Positions 27,470 to 36,598 of a DNA stretch of 64,000 nt are shown here, one piece after another. This DNA comes from Woeseiaceae bacterium. Lineage in GTDB: Bacteria; Pseudomonadota; Gammaproteobacteria; Steroidobacterales; Woeseiaceae. The stretch spans positions 1 through 64,000 of the forward strand of contig JAHEFD010000006.1 in assembly GCA_024640345.1 (NCBI GenBank). Direction: 5' to 3'. A program made the translations under genes and the position numbers. The notes beneath the pieces were generated by a model. It had not been told where the DNA came from. It saw only the letters and a program-made list of their open reading frames with translations, and made no database searches. Position 1 is the stretch's first letter. Every line of letters starts with the position of its first letter.

Positions 27470-28516
27470 ATGGCACTGGGACCGGTAATGCTGGACATCG
27501 AGGGGCACTCCCTCACACCCGCGGATCGCGCGCTGCTGCGTGAGCCCGCGGTTGGCGGCGTTATCCTCTTTAGTCGAAATTATGCGTCACCGGCACAGCT
27601 CGCCGACCTGGTTGCCTCGATACGAGCCGTCAGAACGCCACCGCTGCTGATTGCAGTCGATCACGAGGGAGGGCGTGTACAGCGGTTTCGCGACGGGTTT
27701 ACGTCGATTCCGCCGATGCGCGATCTCGGACATCAATACGATAGCGACATGAATGCCGCTTTGTCGCTTGCAAAGGCAGCGGGCTGGCTAATTGCATCGG
27801 AATTGCGGGCCATGGATATCGACCTGTCGTTCACCCCGTGCGTCGATCTCGACTGGGGTCTCAGCGAGATAATCGGTAATCGTGCATTTCATCGTAAACC
27901 AGGCGTCGTGGCGGATCTCGCCAGCGCATTTTGTCGCGGACTCCGGGATGGTGGCATGGCGGCCGTGGCAAAACATTTCCCCGGCCACGGCGCCGTTGTT
28001 GCCGATTCTCACGAACAGCTCCCGATAGACCGGCGCGGTTACGGCGACCTGCTTGACGACATGCGGCCTTATGAAAAGCTGATCGGTGCGCGCCAGCTGG
28101 CAGGTGTCATGCTGGCGCACATTGTTTATTCAGAACTGGATCCCGTGCCGGCCGGATTTTCACCGTACTGGATTCAAACCCAGCTACGCCAGCAGCTCGG
28201 TTACGATGGTGCTGTTTTTTGCGATGATCTCAGCATGAAAGCGACAAAAAAATTTGGTTCGATGGCCAAGCGGGCCAGGCTTGCGCTCGACGCCGGCTGC
28301 GACATGATATTGGTATGTAACGATCGCCCCGCGGCAATGGCAGCGGTTGCCTCGCTGAGAGACTATTCAAATCCGCTGTCGCTCGTCCGCCTGGCGCGCC
28401 TTCATGGTACGGGACACGTGATGCGGGAGACCTTGCTGGCCAGTGACGAATGGCAGTCGGCAAACAGCAGGATCACCGAGGGTCTGGGAAGGCCGGAGCT
28501 GAAGCTCGATGCCTGA
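27470..28516 (+). CDS. nagZ: Beta-N-acetylhexosaminidase NagZ
   Basis: Cytosolic glycoside hydrolase family 3 enzyme that removes GlcNAc from anhydromuropeptides during cell-wall recycling. 348 aa. Substrate-binding segment DHEGGRVQRFRDGFTSIPPM and the catalytic His loop KHFPGHG are present, as is the nucleophile-region FCDDLSMKATKKFG. No Shine-Dalgarno sequence is visible before ATG 27470. Followed after 24 bases by a nucleoside phosphorylase gene, the same pairing as in Pseudomonas. Confidence 0.95.
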   Translation: MALGPVMLDIEGHSLTPADRALLREPAVGGVILFSRNYASPAQLADLVASIRAVRTPPLLIAVDHEGGRVQRFRDGFTSIPPMRDLGHQYDSDMNAALSLAKAAGWLIASELRAMDIDLSFTPCVDLDWGLSEIIGNRAFHRKPGVVADLASAFCRGLRDGGMAAVAKHFPGHGAVVADSHEQLPIDRRGYGDLLDDMRPYEKLIGARQLAGVMLAHIVYSELDPVPAGFSPYWIQTQLRQQLGYDGAVFCDDLSMKATKKFGSMAKRARLALDAGCDMILVCNDRPAAMAAVASLRDYSNPLSLVRLARLHGTGHVMRETLLASDEWQSANSRITEGLGRPELKLDA

Positions 28517-28540
28517 TAACGTTTAAACAGGAAGGATATT

Positions 28541-29284
28541 TTGGCAAGTGCAGACCGACAGTACGCCATCATCGCAGGAAGCGGATTTCAGTCTTTCGGC
28601 GGCGATGCAAAAGGTACGATCGTGGCAACCATTTTCGGTGAGCCGTCCGGGCCCATCAAGGAACTCCGGTATGACGACCACACGGTTTTCCTGCTGCCCC
28701 GGCACGGCGATGATCTGTCAATTCCACCTCATGCAATCAACTACCGGGCCAATCTCAAAGCTTTGCATCAGCTCAAAGTCGACAGCGTTATCGCGATCAA
28801 TACGGTCGGCGTGATCAGCCAGAACATTCATCCGGGACAGATTGCCGTCCCGAATCAGCTCATCGATTACACCTGGGGCCGGGCACACAGTATCTACGAT
28901 GGCACCGGGACCCTGGACCATATCGACTTCACCGAGCCATTTTCAGAGGAGCTTCGCCAGGGACTGTTGCAGTCTGCAGGCGTCGCCAATGTCAATATTT
29001 GCGACGGCGGGGTCTACGCTGTGTCCCAGGGTCCAAGGCTGGAGACTGCTGCCGAAATAGACCGCTTCCAGAAAGACGGTGCAGATTTTGTCGGCATGAC
29101 AGCCATGCCGGAGGCGGCCCTGGCACGGGAACTGGGCATGGACTACGCCTGCCTGTCACTTATCGTGAATTACGCTGCCGGACGCGGTGAAAATTCAATA
29201 CATGCCGATATTGAAGCGAGTACGATGACGGCCAAAATGCAATCAATGAAGGTATTGAGAGAATTTTTTGGTGACGTCGAATGA
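28541..29284 (+). CDS. MTAP-family phosphorylase, probably S-methyl-5'-thioinosine phosphorylase
   Basis: 247-aa purine nucleoside phosphorylase of the MTAP branch. IIAGSGFQSFG forms the phosphate site, VSQGPRLETAAEIDRF and GADFVGMTAMPEAALARELG the core signature, and LSLIVNYAAGRGE the C-terminal block. The nagZ-adjacent homologue of Pseudomonas aeruginosa cleaves methylthioinosine, so that specificity is inferred rather than plain MTA. TTG start with AGGAAG upstream. Confidence 0.87.
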   Translation: MASADRQYAIIAGSGFQSFGGDAKGTIVATIFGEPSGPIKELRYDDHTVFLLPRHGDDLSIPPHAINYRANLKALHQLKVDSVIAINTVGVISQNIHPGQIAVPNQLIDYTWGRAHSIYDGTGTLDHIDFTEPFSEELRQGLLQSAGVANVNICDGGVYAVSQGPRLETAAEIDRFQKDGADFVGMTAMPEAALARELGMDYACLSLIVNYAAGRGENSIHADIEASTMTAKMQSMKVLREFFGDVE

Positions 29285-29294
29285 TGGCCAGGCG

Positions 29295-30188
29295 ATGAAA
29301 AAACTGACGCGCGACATTCTGCAGCAACTGATCGACGGCTCGGCCGAACCGGTTTTCGTCGCGCGGATTGATCATCCGGACTGGCCGGTCGTACTCAGTA
29401 ATCCGGCATTTGTTTCGATTTCAGGCAATCAAGACGTTGTGGGGAAGCCGCTCGCCGATGTGGTCGAGGGACTGGTTGGCCGCGACCTTGCGCTGGAAAT
29501 CAGTGAGACGGTTCGCGGAGGTCACGAATCGTCGATTGCCGTGGAATTGAAAAGCCGCGAGTACTTGCTGGTGCTCCGTCCGCTGAATGCGGAGCGGGGA
29601 GAGGGTGTGCAGTATTATGCCGCCTACTGGCGCGGCGCAGCCGGCGGGACGCACGCGGCGGACGCCGAGGTGCAACAGGCATTGCTCAAGGCAAAACGGC
29701 GAATTCGGGATTTGAGCCGTGATGACCCGGTTACCGGGCTCCTGAACGAACGTTCGTTTCGGGAGGTGCTTGCCCACGACTGGGCAGTGGCATCGCGAGA
29801 GCATACGAGTCTTGCCCTGGTCGCTTTCAGACTCGACGATTTTCCTGCGTACCTGGAGGTTTTCGGCCGGCACGCAGCCGATTCATGCCAGCGTCGGGTT
29901 GCACAGGCCATTCGCCGTTGCCTGCGCCGCGCAAGCGATGTTGCGGCACGGGTGGACAGTGCGCGCGGAGATTGCCTTGTCGTGCTGTCGCATTCGTCGG
30001 ATGAAAATGCGGTCAACGAATTTGCGGCAAAGATTTCGGCTGCGGTTCGGGAACTCGGGCTGCATCATCCAAGATCCCGCGAGTCACGTTTCGTCACGGT
30101 TTCCTATCGAACGTCGGTGCAATCGGCTGGAAAGGACGACAAAACCGATGTGGCGTTCCTCAAGGATGTGCTCAAGCCGGGTGACTAG
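29295..30188 (+). CDS. PAS-GGDEF protein with degenerate GGDEF motif
   Basis: 297 aa. An N-terminal PAS-like domain (about 1-110, FVARIDHPDWPVVLSNPAFV) is followed by a linker helix and a GGDEF-fold domain beginning RDDPVTGLLNERSFREVLAH. The catalytic signature expected as RxGGDEF reads RVDSARGDCLVVL, so the GG(D/E)EF residues are lost and diguanylate cyclase activity is improbable; a GTP/c-di-GMP-binding or scaffold role is inferred. Start uncertain: ATG 29295 is used; GTG 29271 and TTG 29268 would overlap the phosphorylase stop. Convergent with csiV. Confidence 0.8.
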   Translation: MKKLTRDILQQLIDGSAEPVFVARIDHPDWPVVLSNPAFVSISGNQDVVGKPLADVVEGLVGRDLALEISETVRGGHESSIAVELKSREYLLVLRPLNAERGEGVQYYAAYWRGAAGGTHAADAEVQQALLKAKRRIRDLSRDDPVTGLLNERSFREVLAHDWAVASREHTSLALVAFRLDDFPAYLEVFGRHAADSCQRRVAQAIRRCLRRASDVAARVDSARGDCLVVLSHSSDENAVNEFAAKISAAVRELGLHHPRSRESRFVTVSYRTSVQSAGKDDKTDVAFLKDVLKPGD

Positions 30189-30237
30189 CGACATACCGCG
30201 CGATTCCATCCAGTCCCGGCCCTCACCAGGGAGCTGA

Positions 30238-31173
30238 CTACCTGTTGCCGCCGGTAATCGGTGTTGCGAGCGTACCTGTACCGTTTTCTTCGGGACTGTC
30301 CTCTTCGACCCGTGTGATCTTCGCTAAAACCCCGAAACGCGGGTGGTCGTAGTATCGAAGTTCGCCGTTTCTCACAATCCGGTCTTCCTCTATGCGGTAG
30401 AACGTCGATGGAGTAACAAATTGAGGGTCGAAGCTGAAGCGCGATGGCTGGTCGCCGTATCTTCGCACCCGTTCGTTCGCAGCAGGGCCGCGCAACGGTG
30501 ATTTTTCTTCCAGCGAAAGGTCGATGACGAGGTGCAGAAAGCGACTGAGATAAAGGGTGACAGTGCCGTCGAGACGCAGTGGCGGGTTGCCTAGTCTGCG
30601 TATCTTGATGGGCGTTGTGACTTCTTTTTCCAGGGTAGGCTGGATCCATGCCGCTCGCATCAGCGGTCGGTAGGCATCGAGGCGTTCCAGTCGCTCGTAA
30701 ACATCGTCGAGCACATAGTCCCCGGGGCCGAGTAGTTGCAGGCCTGCCTGCTCGTACGTCGGGATCAGTACAAGCGGCTCGTCGATGAACGCTGGCGCGA
30801 GGTCGGTCGTGTCATCGCCCGGAAATGTGTCGGCGCCCCCGGCGAGGACTTCCGATTCTGCCTCTTCCTGCGAGACGTCATCGAATGCGGCTGCCGGGTC
30901 AAGTGGCGTATCGCCAAAATAGAGATCTTCCTCGGGCAAGACGGGTGGTTCATCGGGATCGAAGATCTCGGTTCCGGCGGATGAACGGTCCGTATATTCG
31001 AAAACGATCAGCTCGACCGAATAGCGACGAATTTCCTCTTGCTCGCTCTCCAGGGCGACGGAACCCGGAGTGACGGTCTGTTGCGCCATAGCAGGCATGC
31101 ACAGCAGTATCATGGCCAGCTTGATCATCAGGTGGCGAATTGGTCCGGATCGGTCGGGCGTGTCTGATTTCAT
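30238..31173 (-). CDS. csiV: CsiV family periplasmic protein
   Basis: 311-aa secreted protein of the CsiV family, named from Vibrio cholerae where it binds peptidoglycan and activates the lipoprotein partner of PBP1A, and encoded next to mfd as here. A signal peptide (LMIKLAMILLCMPAMAQQ, cut near residue 31) is followed by RRYSVELIVFEYTDRSSAGT, the conserved opening, an acidic low-complexity segment (about 75-125) and the C-terminal blocks VTLYLSRFLHLVIDLSL and RNGELRYYDHPRFGVLAKI. It starts 22 bases after mfd, so the two are probably cotranscribed. Confidence 0.8.
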   Translation of the reverse strand: MKSDTPDRSGPIRHLMIKLAMILLCMPAMAQQTVTPGSVALESEQEEIRRYSVELIVFEYTDRSSAGTEIFDPDEPPVLPEEDLYFGDTPLDPAAAFDDVSQEEAESEVLAGGADTFPGDDTTDLAPAFIDEPLVLIPTYEQAGLQLLGPGDYVLDDVYERLERLDAYRPLMRAAWIQPTLEKEVTTPIKIRRLGNPPLRLDGTVTLYLSRFLHLVIDLSLEEKSPLRGPAANERVRRYGDQPSRFSFDPQFVTPSTFYRIEEDRIVRNGELRYYDHPRFGVLAKITRVEEDSPEENGTGTLATPITGGNR

Positions 31174-31195
31174 CGTTTCTCGGTTACGGCCAGGT

Positions 31196-34100
31196 TCATT
31201 TCACTTTTGCTTTGACATCCTGCGGAGTCAGATTATCCAGTAATTCCTCGACAAAGCGGAATCGTATTTGCGGGTCCGACAAATCCACCCGGAACTGTAG
31301 ACGATGTGCCCCGCTTAATCGATAGACCTGCCCTTCATTTTGTACCAGGTTGACCAGAGCAACCGGGTCGGTCCCGGTCTGCTCGCCGAATACCAGGTAT
31401 CCACCTTTTTCGGCAGCGTCTATCTTCTCGACGCCCAGCGCAATCGCACTCAGTTTGATGGCAGCAATCCGCATGTGGTTTTTCGCCGCCTCCGGCAGCA
31501 GGCCAAAGCGATCGATAAGCTCGATCTGCAGGTCCCGCAGTTCGCCCTGGTCACCAGCGCTGGTGATTCGTTTGTATAGCATCAGGCGCAGGTGAACGTC
31601 CGGTACGTAGTCCTCCGGCAGCAATGCGGGCAAATGCAGGTTGATTTCGACACCGGCATTCAGTGGCTTGTCGAGATCGATTTTATCGCCGCGCTTGAGC
31701 GCCGCCACGGCGCGCCCGAGGAGTTCCGTGTAGAGGGAAAAGCCGATTTCCTGGATCTGGCCGCTTTGGGTATCGCCCAGCAATTCGCCGGCACCGCGAA
31801 TCTCGAGATCATGCGTGGCCAGCACGAAGCCGGATCCAAGATCTTCAAGAGAATCAATGGCTTCGAGTCGTTTCACCGCATCGGCCGTCATAGCCGCTTT
31901 CGGTGGCGCGATCAGGTAGGCGTAGGCACGGTGGTGTGATCGGCCAACTCGACCGCGTAACTGATGAAGCTGCGCCAGGCCGAAGCGGTCCGCCCGGTTA
32001 ATGATGATTGTATTGGCCGTTGGCACATCGATTCCCGATTCAACGATCGTCGTGCAGAGCAGGACATTGAAGCGACGATGATAGAAATCCAGCATGACCT
32101 GTTCGAGTTGCCGCTCCGGCATTTGTCCATGCCCGATCCGTATTTCCGCCTCGGGCAGCAGAGATGCCAGCCGCTGTTCGATGTTGCCGATATCCTCGAC
32201 ACGATTATGGATAAAGTAGACCTGGCCGCCGCGCTTGATTTCGCGCAGGCAGGCCTCCCTGATCACGACGTCATTCCATTCGCTGACAAAGGTCCTGACG
32301 GACAGTCGCTCGGCAGGTGGCGTCGTGATCAACGACATCTCCCGAAGGCCGCCCAGCGACATGTTCAGGGTTCGCGGTATCGGCGTGGCGGTCAGCGTCA
32401 GGACATCGATTTCGCTGCGCAGTGACTTGATCGCTTCCTTGTGGCGCACGCCGAACCGGTGTTCTTCATCGATGATGACCAGCCCGACATCTTTGAAATC
32501 CTTCGTATGCTGCAGTAATCGATGTGTGCCGATGACGATATCGACAGAGCCGGACTTCAGCCCTGCGACAATGTCTTTGGCCTCTTTCGGCGAGCAAAAC
32601 CGGGACAGCACCTCGATTCGGACCGGCCAGTCCGCAAAGCGATCGCGAAACGTCTGGCCGTGTTGTTGCGCCAGCAGTGTCGTCGGCACCAGGATAGCCA
32701 CCTGTTTGCCGCCGTGAACTGCGGCAAATGCCGCCCTTAACGCAACCTCTGTTTTGCCAAAGCCGACATCGCCGCAGACCACCCTGTCCATGGGCTGGTC
32801 AGACGCAAGATCAGCCAGCACTTCGCCGATGGTCCGTTCCTGGTCTTCGGTCGGTTCGAAGGGGAAACCATTTTCGAATGCGCGATAGTCTGCTTCGGGC
32901 CAGCGAAACCTGTGCCCGGGCCGTGCGGCGCGACGCGCATAGACATCGAGGAGTTCGGCAGCCACGTCCCTGATTCTCTTGATGGCGCGCTTTTTCGCTT
33001 TAGCCCATTGGTCGCTTCCCAGCTTGTGCAGTGGTGCGTTCTCCGGCGAGGCGCCGGTGTATCTCGATATCAGGTCGAGGGCGTTGACCGGAACGTAGAG
33101 CTTGTCACCGTCGGCATATTCCAGGTGCAGAAACTCGCCGATTACCCCGCCAGCCTCCAGCGTCGTCAGCCCGAGGTATCGCCCGACACCATAATCGGCA
33201 TGCACCACGGGTGAGCCTTCCTGCAGGTCGTTGAGTTCCCGGATGATGGTTTCCGGATCGCGCTCAGCACGGCGGCGCCGACTTCTCTGGCGTGGCTTCT
33301 CGCCAAAAAGCTGGTGTTCACTGACGATCGCCAGTTCCTGGTCGGGCAGCAAGACGCCATCTTCGACCGGTGCGACGGCCACGCCAATCTGCTGGTCACC
33401 GGACTGAAAAGTCTGCCACGTGTCGATTCGCGCAGCTTTCAGGCCGCGTCCGGCAAGCAGTTCGAAAACACTTTCGCGGCGGCCTGGCGAATCCGTTGTG
33501 AAAAGCACACGTCCCACGAAAGTACCCAGGAACTGCATGAGCGACTGCGCGGAATCCTCGTAGCGGGCTTCAACCCTGATCGCCGGCGGAAGCCGGGTCG
33601 ACAGGTTCACCGTTGATTCGCTGTCAGCCAGTGACTGGGCGCTGTATGAAATCTGCCGAAAGGTCCCGAGCCGGACGGTAATCGTCTCTGCGGTGTTGAA
33701 ACTCTCGTCGGGTGGCAGTATCGGCCGTTCCGGATCCAGGCTGCACAACTCGAACCGCTCTTCGATTTCAAGCCAGGACTGATCGAGCGTCTGCCTGAGA
33801 TCAACCGGTGCAAATACGATAGTGTTCTTTGGAAGATAATCCGAAAAACTCGCCGTGGATTCAAAAAACAGCGGGAGGTAATACTCAATGCCACCGTGAG
33901 CGATGCCCTCTGAGATTTCCCTGTAGACGCGGGACCTGGAAGGCTGCCCCTCGAATCGCTCCCGGTAGCGCTGCCGAAAATAACGAATATCGCTGTCGTC
34001 GAGCGGTATTTCTCGTGCCGGGAGAATCCTGATCGATTCGACCTTGTCGCCTGAAATCTGTGTTTCGGCGTCGAAAAACCGCAAGGTTTCAAGCTCGTCG

Positions 34101-34681
34101 TCGAAAAAATCAATTCGCAGCGGCTGCTCGTATCCCATCGGAAAAACGTCCAGCAGCGAGCCGCGAACCGCGAATTCACCATGCTCGTCGACCTGCGGAA
34201 CCCGGAGATAGCCACAGGCGCCCAATGAATCGATAAAATCCTGTCGATCCAGCGTCTGGCCCTGGCTGAGCTGCAGTGACCTGGCAGCAACGTAGTCGAC
34301 CGGAGGAAGTCGCTGCAGGAGCGAGGGTCCGGACACGATGACAATACCGCGCTGAAAATCCCTCAGAGACGAAAGCACAGTCAGACGTTGCGAAACGATA
34401 TCCTGGTGCGGCGAAAAGCTGTCGTAGGGCAGGGTCTCCCACTCGACGAAATGCTGCACGGGCAAATCCGGGCCGGCGAACCAGCGAATCTCCGCCTCTA
34501 GCTGGTCTGCGTGCCGCGGGTTATTGGCGACCAGCAGCAGAGCACCTTCATGGGCACTCGCCAGTTCGACCGCGGCAAGCGACGCGCTGGCGCCAATCAG
34601 GCGGCCGACGGACGGTTCGCCGGATGACGCGTGCAGCAATCGCTTGATTGTGGCCGGATTGAGTAGTTTTTCCTGCGACAC
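31196..34681 (-). CDS. mfd: Transcription-repair coupling factor Mfd
   Basis: DNA translocase that removes RNA polymerase stalled at lesions and recruits UvrA. 1161 aa, the normal length. N-terminal UvrB-like module (about 1-350), the RNA-polymerase-interaction domain (about 480-550: GSPVVHADYGVGRYLGLTTL), the helicase motor with Walker A-like CGDVGFGKTEVALRAAF and the box VIIDEEHRFGVRHKE, motif VI region QLRGRVGRS, and a C-terminal TRCF domain. It has its own promoter region between 34682 and the terminator of the next gene. Confidence 0.97.
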   Translation of the reverse strand: MSQEKLLNPATIKRLLHASSGEPSVGRLIGASASLAAVELASAHEGALLLVANNPRHADQLEAEIRWFAGPDLPVQHFVEWETLPYDSFSPHQDIVSQRLTVLSSLRDFQRGIVIVSGPSLLQRLPPVDYVAARSLQLSQGQTLDRQDFIDSLGACGYLRVPQVDEHGEFAVRGSLLDVFPMGYEQPLRIDFFDDELETLRFFDAETQISGDKVESIRILPAREIPLDDSDIRYFRQRYRERFEGQPSRSRVYREISEGIAHGGIEYYLPLFFESTASFSDYLPKNTIVFAPVDLRQTLDQSWLEIEERFELCSLDPERPILPPDESFNTAETITVRLGTFRQISYSAQSLADSESTVNLSTRLPPAIRVEARYEDSAQSLMQFLGTFVGRVLFTTDSPGRRESVFELLAGRGLKAARIDTWQTFQSGDQQIGVAVAPVEDGVLLPDQELAIVSEHQLFGEKPRQRSRRRRAERDPETIIRELNDLQEGSPVVHADYGVGRYLGLTTLEAGGVIGEFLHLEYADGDKLYVPVNALDLISRYTGASPENAPLHKLGSDQWAKAKKRAIKRIRDVAAELLDVYARRAARPGHRFRWPEADYRAFENGFPFEPTEDQERTIGEVLADLASDQPMDRVVCGDVGFGKTEVALRAAFAAVHGGKQVAILVPTTLLAQQHGQTFRDRFADWPVRIEVLSRFCSPKEAKDIVAGLKSGSVDIVIGTHRLLQHTKDFKDVGLVIIDEEHRFGVRHKEAIKSLRSEIDVLTLTATPIPRTLNMSLGGLREMSLITTPPAERLSVRTFVSEWNDVVIREACLREIKRGGQVYFIHNRVEDIGNIEQRLASLLPEAEIRIGHGQMPERQLEQVMLDFYHRRFNVLLCTTIVESGIDVPTANTIIINRADRFGLAQLHQLRGRVGRSHHRAYAYLIAPPKAAMTADAVKRLEAIDSLEDLGSGFVLATHDLEIRGAGELLGDTQSGQIQEIGFSLYTELLGRAVAALKRGDKIDLDKPLNAGVEINLHLPALLPEDYVPDVHLRLMLYKRITSAGDQGELRDLQIELIDRFGLLPEAAKNHMRIAAIKLSAIALGVEKIDAAEKGGYLVFGEQTGTDPVALVNLVQNEGQVYRLSGAHRLQFRVDLSDPQIRFRFVEELLDNLTPQDVKAKVK

Positions 34682-34753
34682 GATTCTTCGGCAGTTACGG
34701 GATTATTGCGGGCCGGGGATTATGGCACAGACAAGGAACGCCTTTGCACAATG

Positions 34754-34783
34754 AAAAACGCGCAGCCAGAGACTGGCTGCGCG
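34754..34783 (-). terminator. Rho-independent terminator of the 94-aa secreted protein gene
   Basis: Read on the minus strand: a perfect 10-bp GC-rich stem (CGCGCAGCCA / TGGCTGCGCG on plus) with a 5-base loop, followed by TTTTT. It lies 28 bases past the stop of the minus-strand gene at 34811-35095 and separates it from mfd. Confidence 0.92.
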
Positions 34784-34810
34784 CTGGTATCAGATAATCA
34801 ATCTATGCGT

Positions 34811-35095
34811 TTAGCGCTTTGTAACGGAGTGAATTACTTTGTCGTATTCAAAGAAAACCACGAAACCCGCGTATTCCCAGCGAGTGATCGGTGGATCTCC
34901 GACGGCCTGGCGGGTGTTCTGCGGGCTGCCAAAATTTGCCTCAACGCTTGCCTGTGTCATGCCGCGTGTCGGTTTTCCAGCCTGGTTAAAGGTAGACGAC
35001 TGGTCGCTGGCACTCATGTCCAGGTTCTGTGAATGCGCGTTCACCGCGAACCCGAGTGAAAGGGTGATAAGAATTGTTGCACCAAGCTTTGCCAT
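34811..35095 (-). CDS. Small secreted BamE/SmpA-like protein
   Basis: 94 aa with a clear signal peptide (GATILITLSLGFAVNAHSQ, cleavage near residue 22) and no lipobox Cys. The mature part contains RGMTQASVEANFGSPQNTRQ then ITRWEYAGFVVFFEYDKVIH, a pattern like the short SmpA/OmlA (BamE-like) fold, in which a Gly-Met-Thr-x-x-x-Val-x-x-x-x-Gly-x-Pro turn precedes two strands. I know similar proteins only as uncharacterised. It has its own promoter-like site and strong terminator, so it is a monocistronic gene likely to be well expressed. Confidence 0.75.
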   Translation of the reverse strand: MAKLGATILITLSLGFAVNAHSQNLDMSASDQSSTFNQAGKPTRGMTQASVEANFGSPQNTRQAVGDPPITRWEYAGFVVFFEYDKVIHSVTKR

Positions 35096-35123
35096 TTGAG
35101 CTTCTCCAGCTAAATCCCCGGCG

Positions 35124-35132
35124 ACTATAACA
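35124..35132 (-). promoter_or_regulatory. Extended -10 promoter for the 94-aa secreted protein
   Basis: On the minus strand TGTTATAGT, an extended -10 element (TGnTATAGT), lies about 29 bases before the start codon at 35095. The -35 region is T-rich without a good TTGACA match, consistent with an extended -10 promoter. Confidence 0.4.
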
Positions 35133-35268
35133 TTGCACTCAGGGGCAAAAAACAGTTGATCTGACAGGTTTTTTACACTTTCAGGACCGGCATCACGCTG
35201 ACCTGGTTCTCACAATTGCCGCACTGCACGAGTTAAGGGGACGGTAGCGGCTGACGAGGGCTGCGGGA

Positions 35269-35284
35269 TGTGACCCGGATCACA
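35269..35284. promoter_or_regulatory. CRP/Vfr/Clp-like palindrome upstream of lolC
   Basis: TGTGACCCGGATCACA has both consensus half-sites TGTGA and TCACA separated by six bases, and a central CCGG that makes it almost fully palindromic. It is centred 66 bases before the lolC start, in a 247-base divergent gap, so it could serve lolC, the small secreted protein gene, or both. Confidence 0.6.
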
Positions 35285-35342
35285 GTTTCGGCTTACTCGC
35301 GATGTCAGCGGGAGCGCAGCATCGAGCCATTTATGTGGTTTA

Positions 35343-36596
35343 ATGCGCCGCATGATCAACGCAGTCGAACTCTTTGTCGGGCTCAGGTATTTAAGGGCTA
35401 AAAGAAGAACGAGGTTCGTCTCCTTTATAACCCTGATTTCGCTGACTGGTATTGCCGTCGGCGTCGCCGCACTGATCGTGATCCTTTCTGTAATGAATGG
35501 TTTCGAAGGGGAATTGCGCGACCGACTCCTGAGCATGACCGCACACGGCTATGTTACGGGAGATGACCGGACGATCGAAAACTGGAGCCAGGTGCAGCAG
35601 AGAATTCTCGCTGAGCCCGGCGTCACCGCCGCAGCACCCTTGATTGAAATGGAGGGCATGATCCGCACCGGGCGTTCTCTGAACGGAGTGCTGGTGCACG
35701 GCATTTTGCCGGAAGCCGAAAAATCGGTCTCCGGACGCACCGTGAATTTCGTTGCGGGCGATTTTGATGTGCTGACGCCCAGCGAAAGAAGTATCGTGCT
35801 CGGTCGGTTCCTGGCTATCGATCTCGGCGTCAAAATTGGTGATGGCGTGGTGCTGCTTATTCCGCGGCCTGTTGGTGATGGCACCCTGGAACCGAGGCTC
35901 GAGAGATTCGTCGTTCGAGGCGTATTCGAGGCCGGCGTGCAGGATCACGATGCGTCCCTGGCATTGATTCACATCGAAGATGCGGCGCGGCTGATGTCAC
36001 TGGATCAACGAGTTACCTCGGTGAGATTCCTGACAGACAATGTCATGACGGCGCCAGCGGTTTCAAAATCGCTGCAATTGAAATTCGGTGACGGCTTCGT
36101 GAGTAGCGACTGGACGATCGAGAACGAAAGCTACTTTCGTGCGATTCGCCTGGAAAAGATGATGATGTCGTTACTGTTGTCCCTGATCATCGGTGTAGCG
36201 GCCTTTAATATCGTCGCCAGTCTCGTCATGGTCGTTACGGACAAGACATCCGATATTGCTGTCCTTCGCACATTGGGTATGGGCCCTGGCGGCGTTGTGC
36301 GCGTATTTTTTGTGCAGGGCGCGGTCATTGGCTGGATCGGTGTATTTGTCGGTGTCCTGTCGGGTGTGTTGCTGGCGCAGAACGTACCGGTCGTCGTTCC
36401 ATTCCTGGAGCAGTTGTTCGGATTCCAGATCATGCCCGGCGATGTTTACTATGTCTCGGTGATTCCTTCGATTCTCGAAACGGAGGATGTCATTACAATT
36501 GCCCTGGCCGCATTTGTCCTGACGTCACTGGCGACACTTTATCCGGCTCGTCGAGCTGCACACGTTAACCCGGCAATTGCGCTGAGGTACGAATAG
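35343..36596 (+). CDS. lolC: Lipoprotein-releasing ABC permease LolC/E (first copy)
   Basis: Inner-membrane subunit of the LolCDE complex that extracts lipoproteins for transfer to LolA. 417 aa: N-terminal helix (about 25-50) preceded by ELFVGLRYLRAKRRTRFVSF, the conserved LSVMNGFEGELRDRLLSM, a large periplasmic domain (about 70-270), then three C-terminal helices with TDKTSDIAVLRTLGMGPGG, and the end YPARRAAHVNPAIALRYE. An alternative start lies at ATG 35352. lolE begins 2 bases after the stop. Confidence 0.95.
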   Translation: MRRMINAVELFVGLRYLRAKRRTRFVSFITLISLTGIAVGVAALIVILSVMNGFEGELRDRLLSMTAHGYVTGDDRTIENWSQVQQRILAEPGVTAAAPLIEMEGMIRTGRSLNGVLVHGILPEAEKSVSGRTVNFVAGDFDVLTPSERSIVLGRFLAIDLGVKIGDGVVLLIPRPVGDGTLEPRLERFVVRGVFEAGVQDHDASLALIHIEDAARLMSLDQRVTSVRFLTDNVMTAPAVSKSLQLKFGDGFVSSDWTIENESYFRAIRLEKMMMSLLLSLIIGVAAFNIVASLVMVVTDKTSDIAVLRTLGMGPGGVVRVFFVQGAVIGWIGVFVGVLSGVLLAQNVPVVVPFLEQLFGFQIMPGDVYYVSVIPSILETEDVITIALAAFVLTSLATLYPARRAAHVNPAIALRYE

Positions 36597-36598
36597 CG

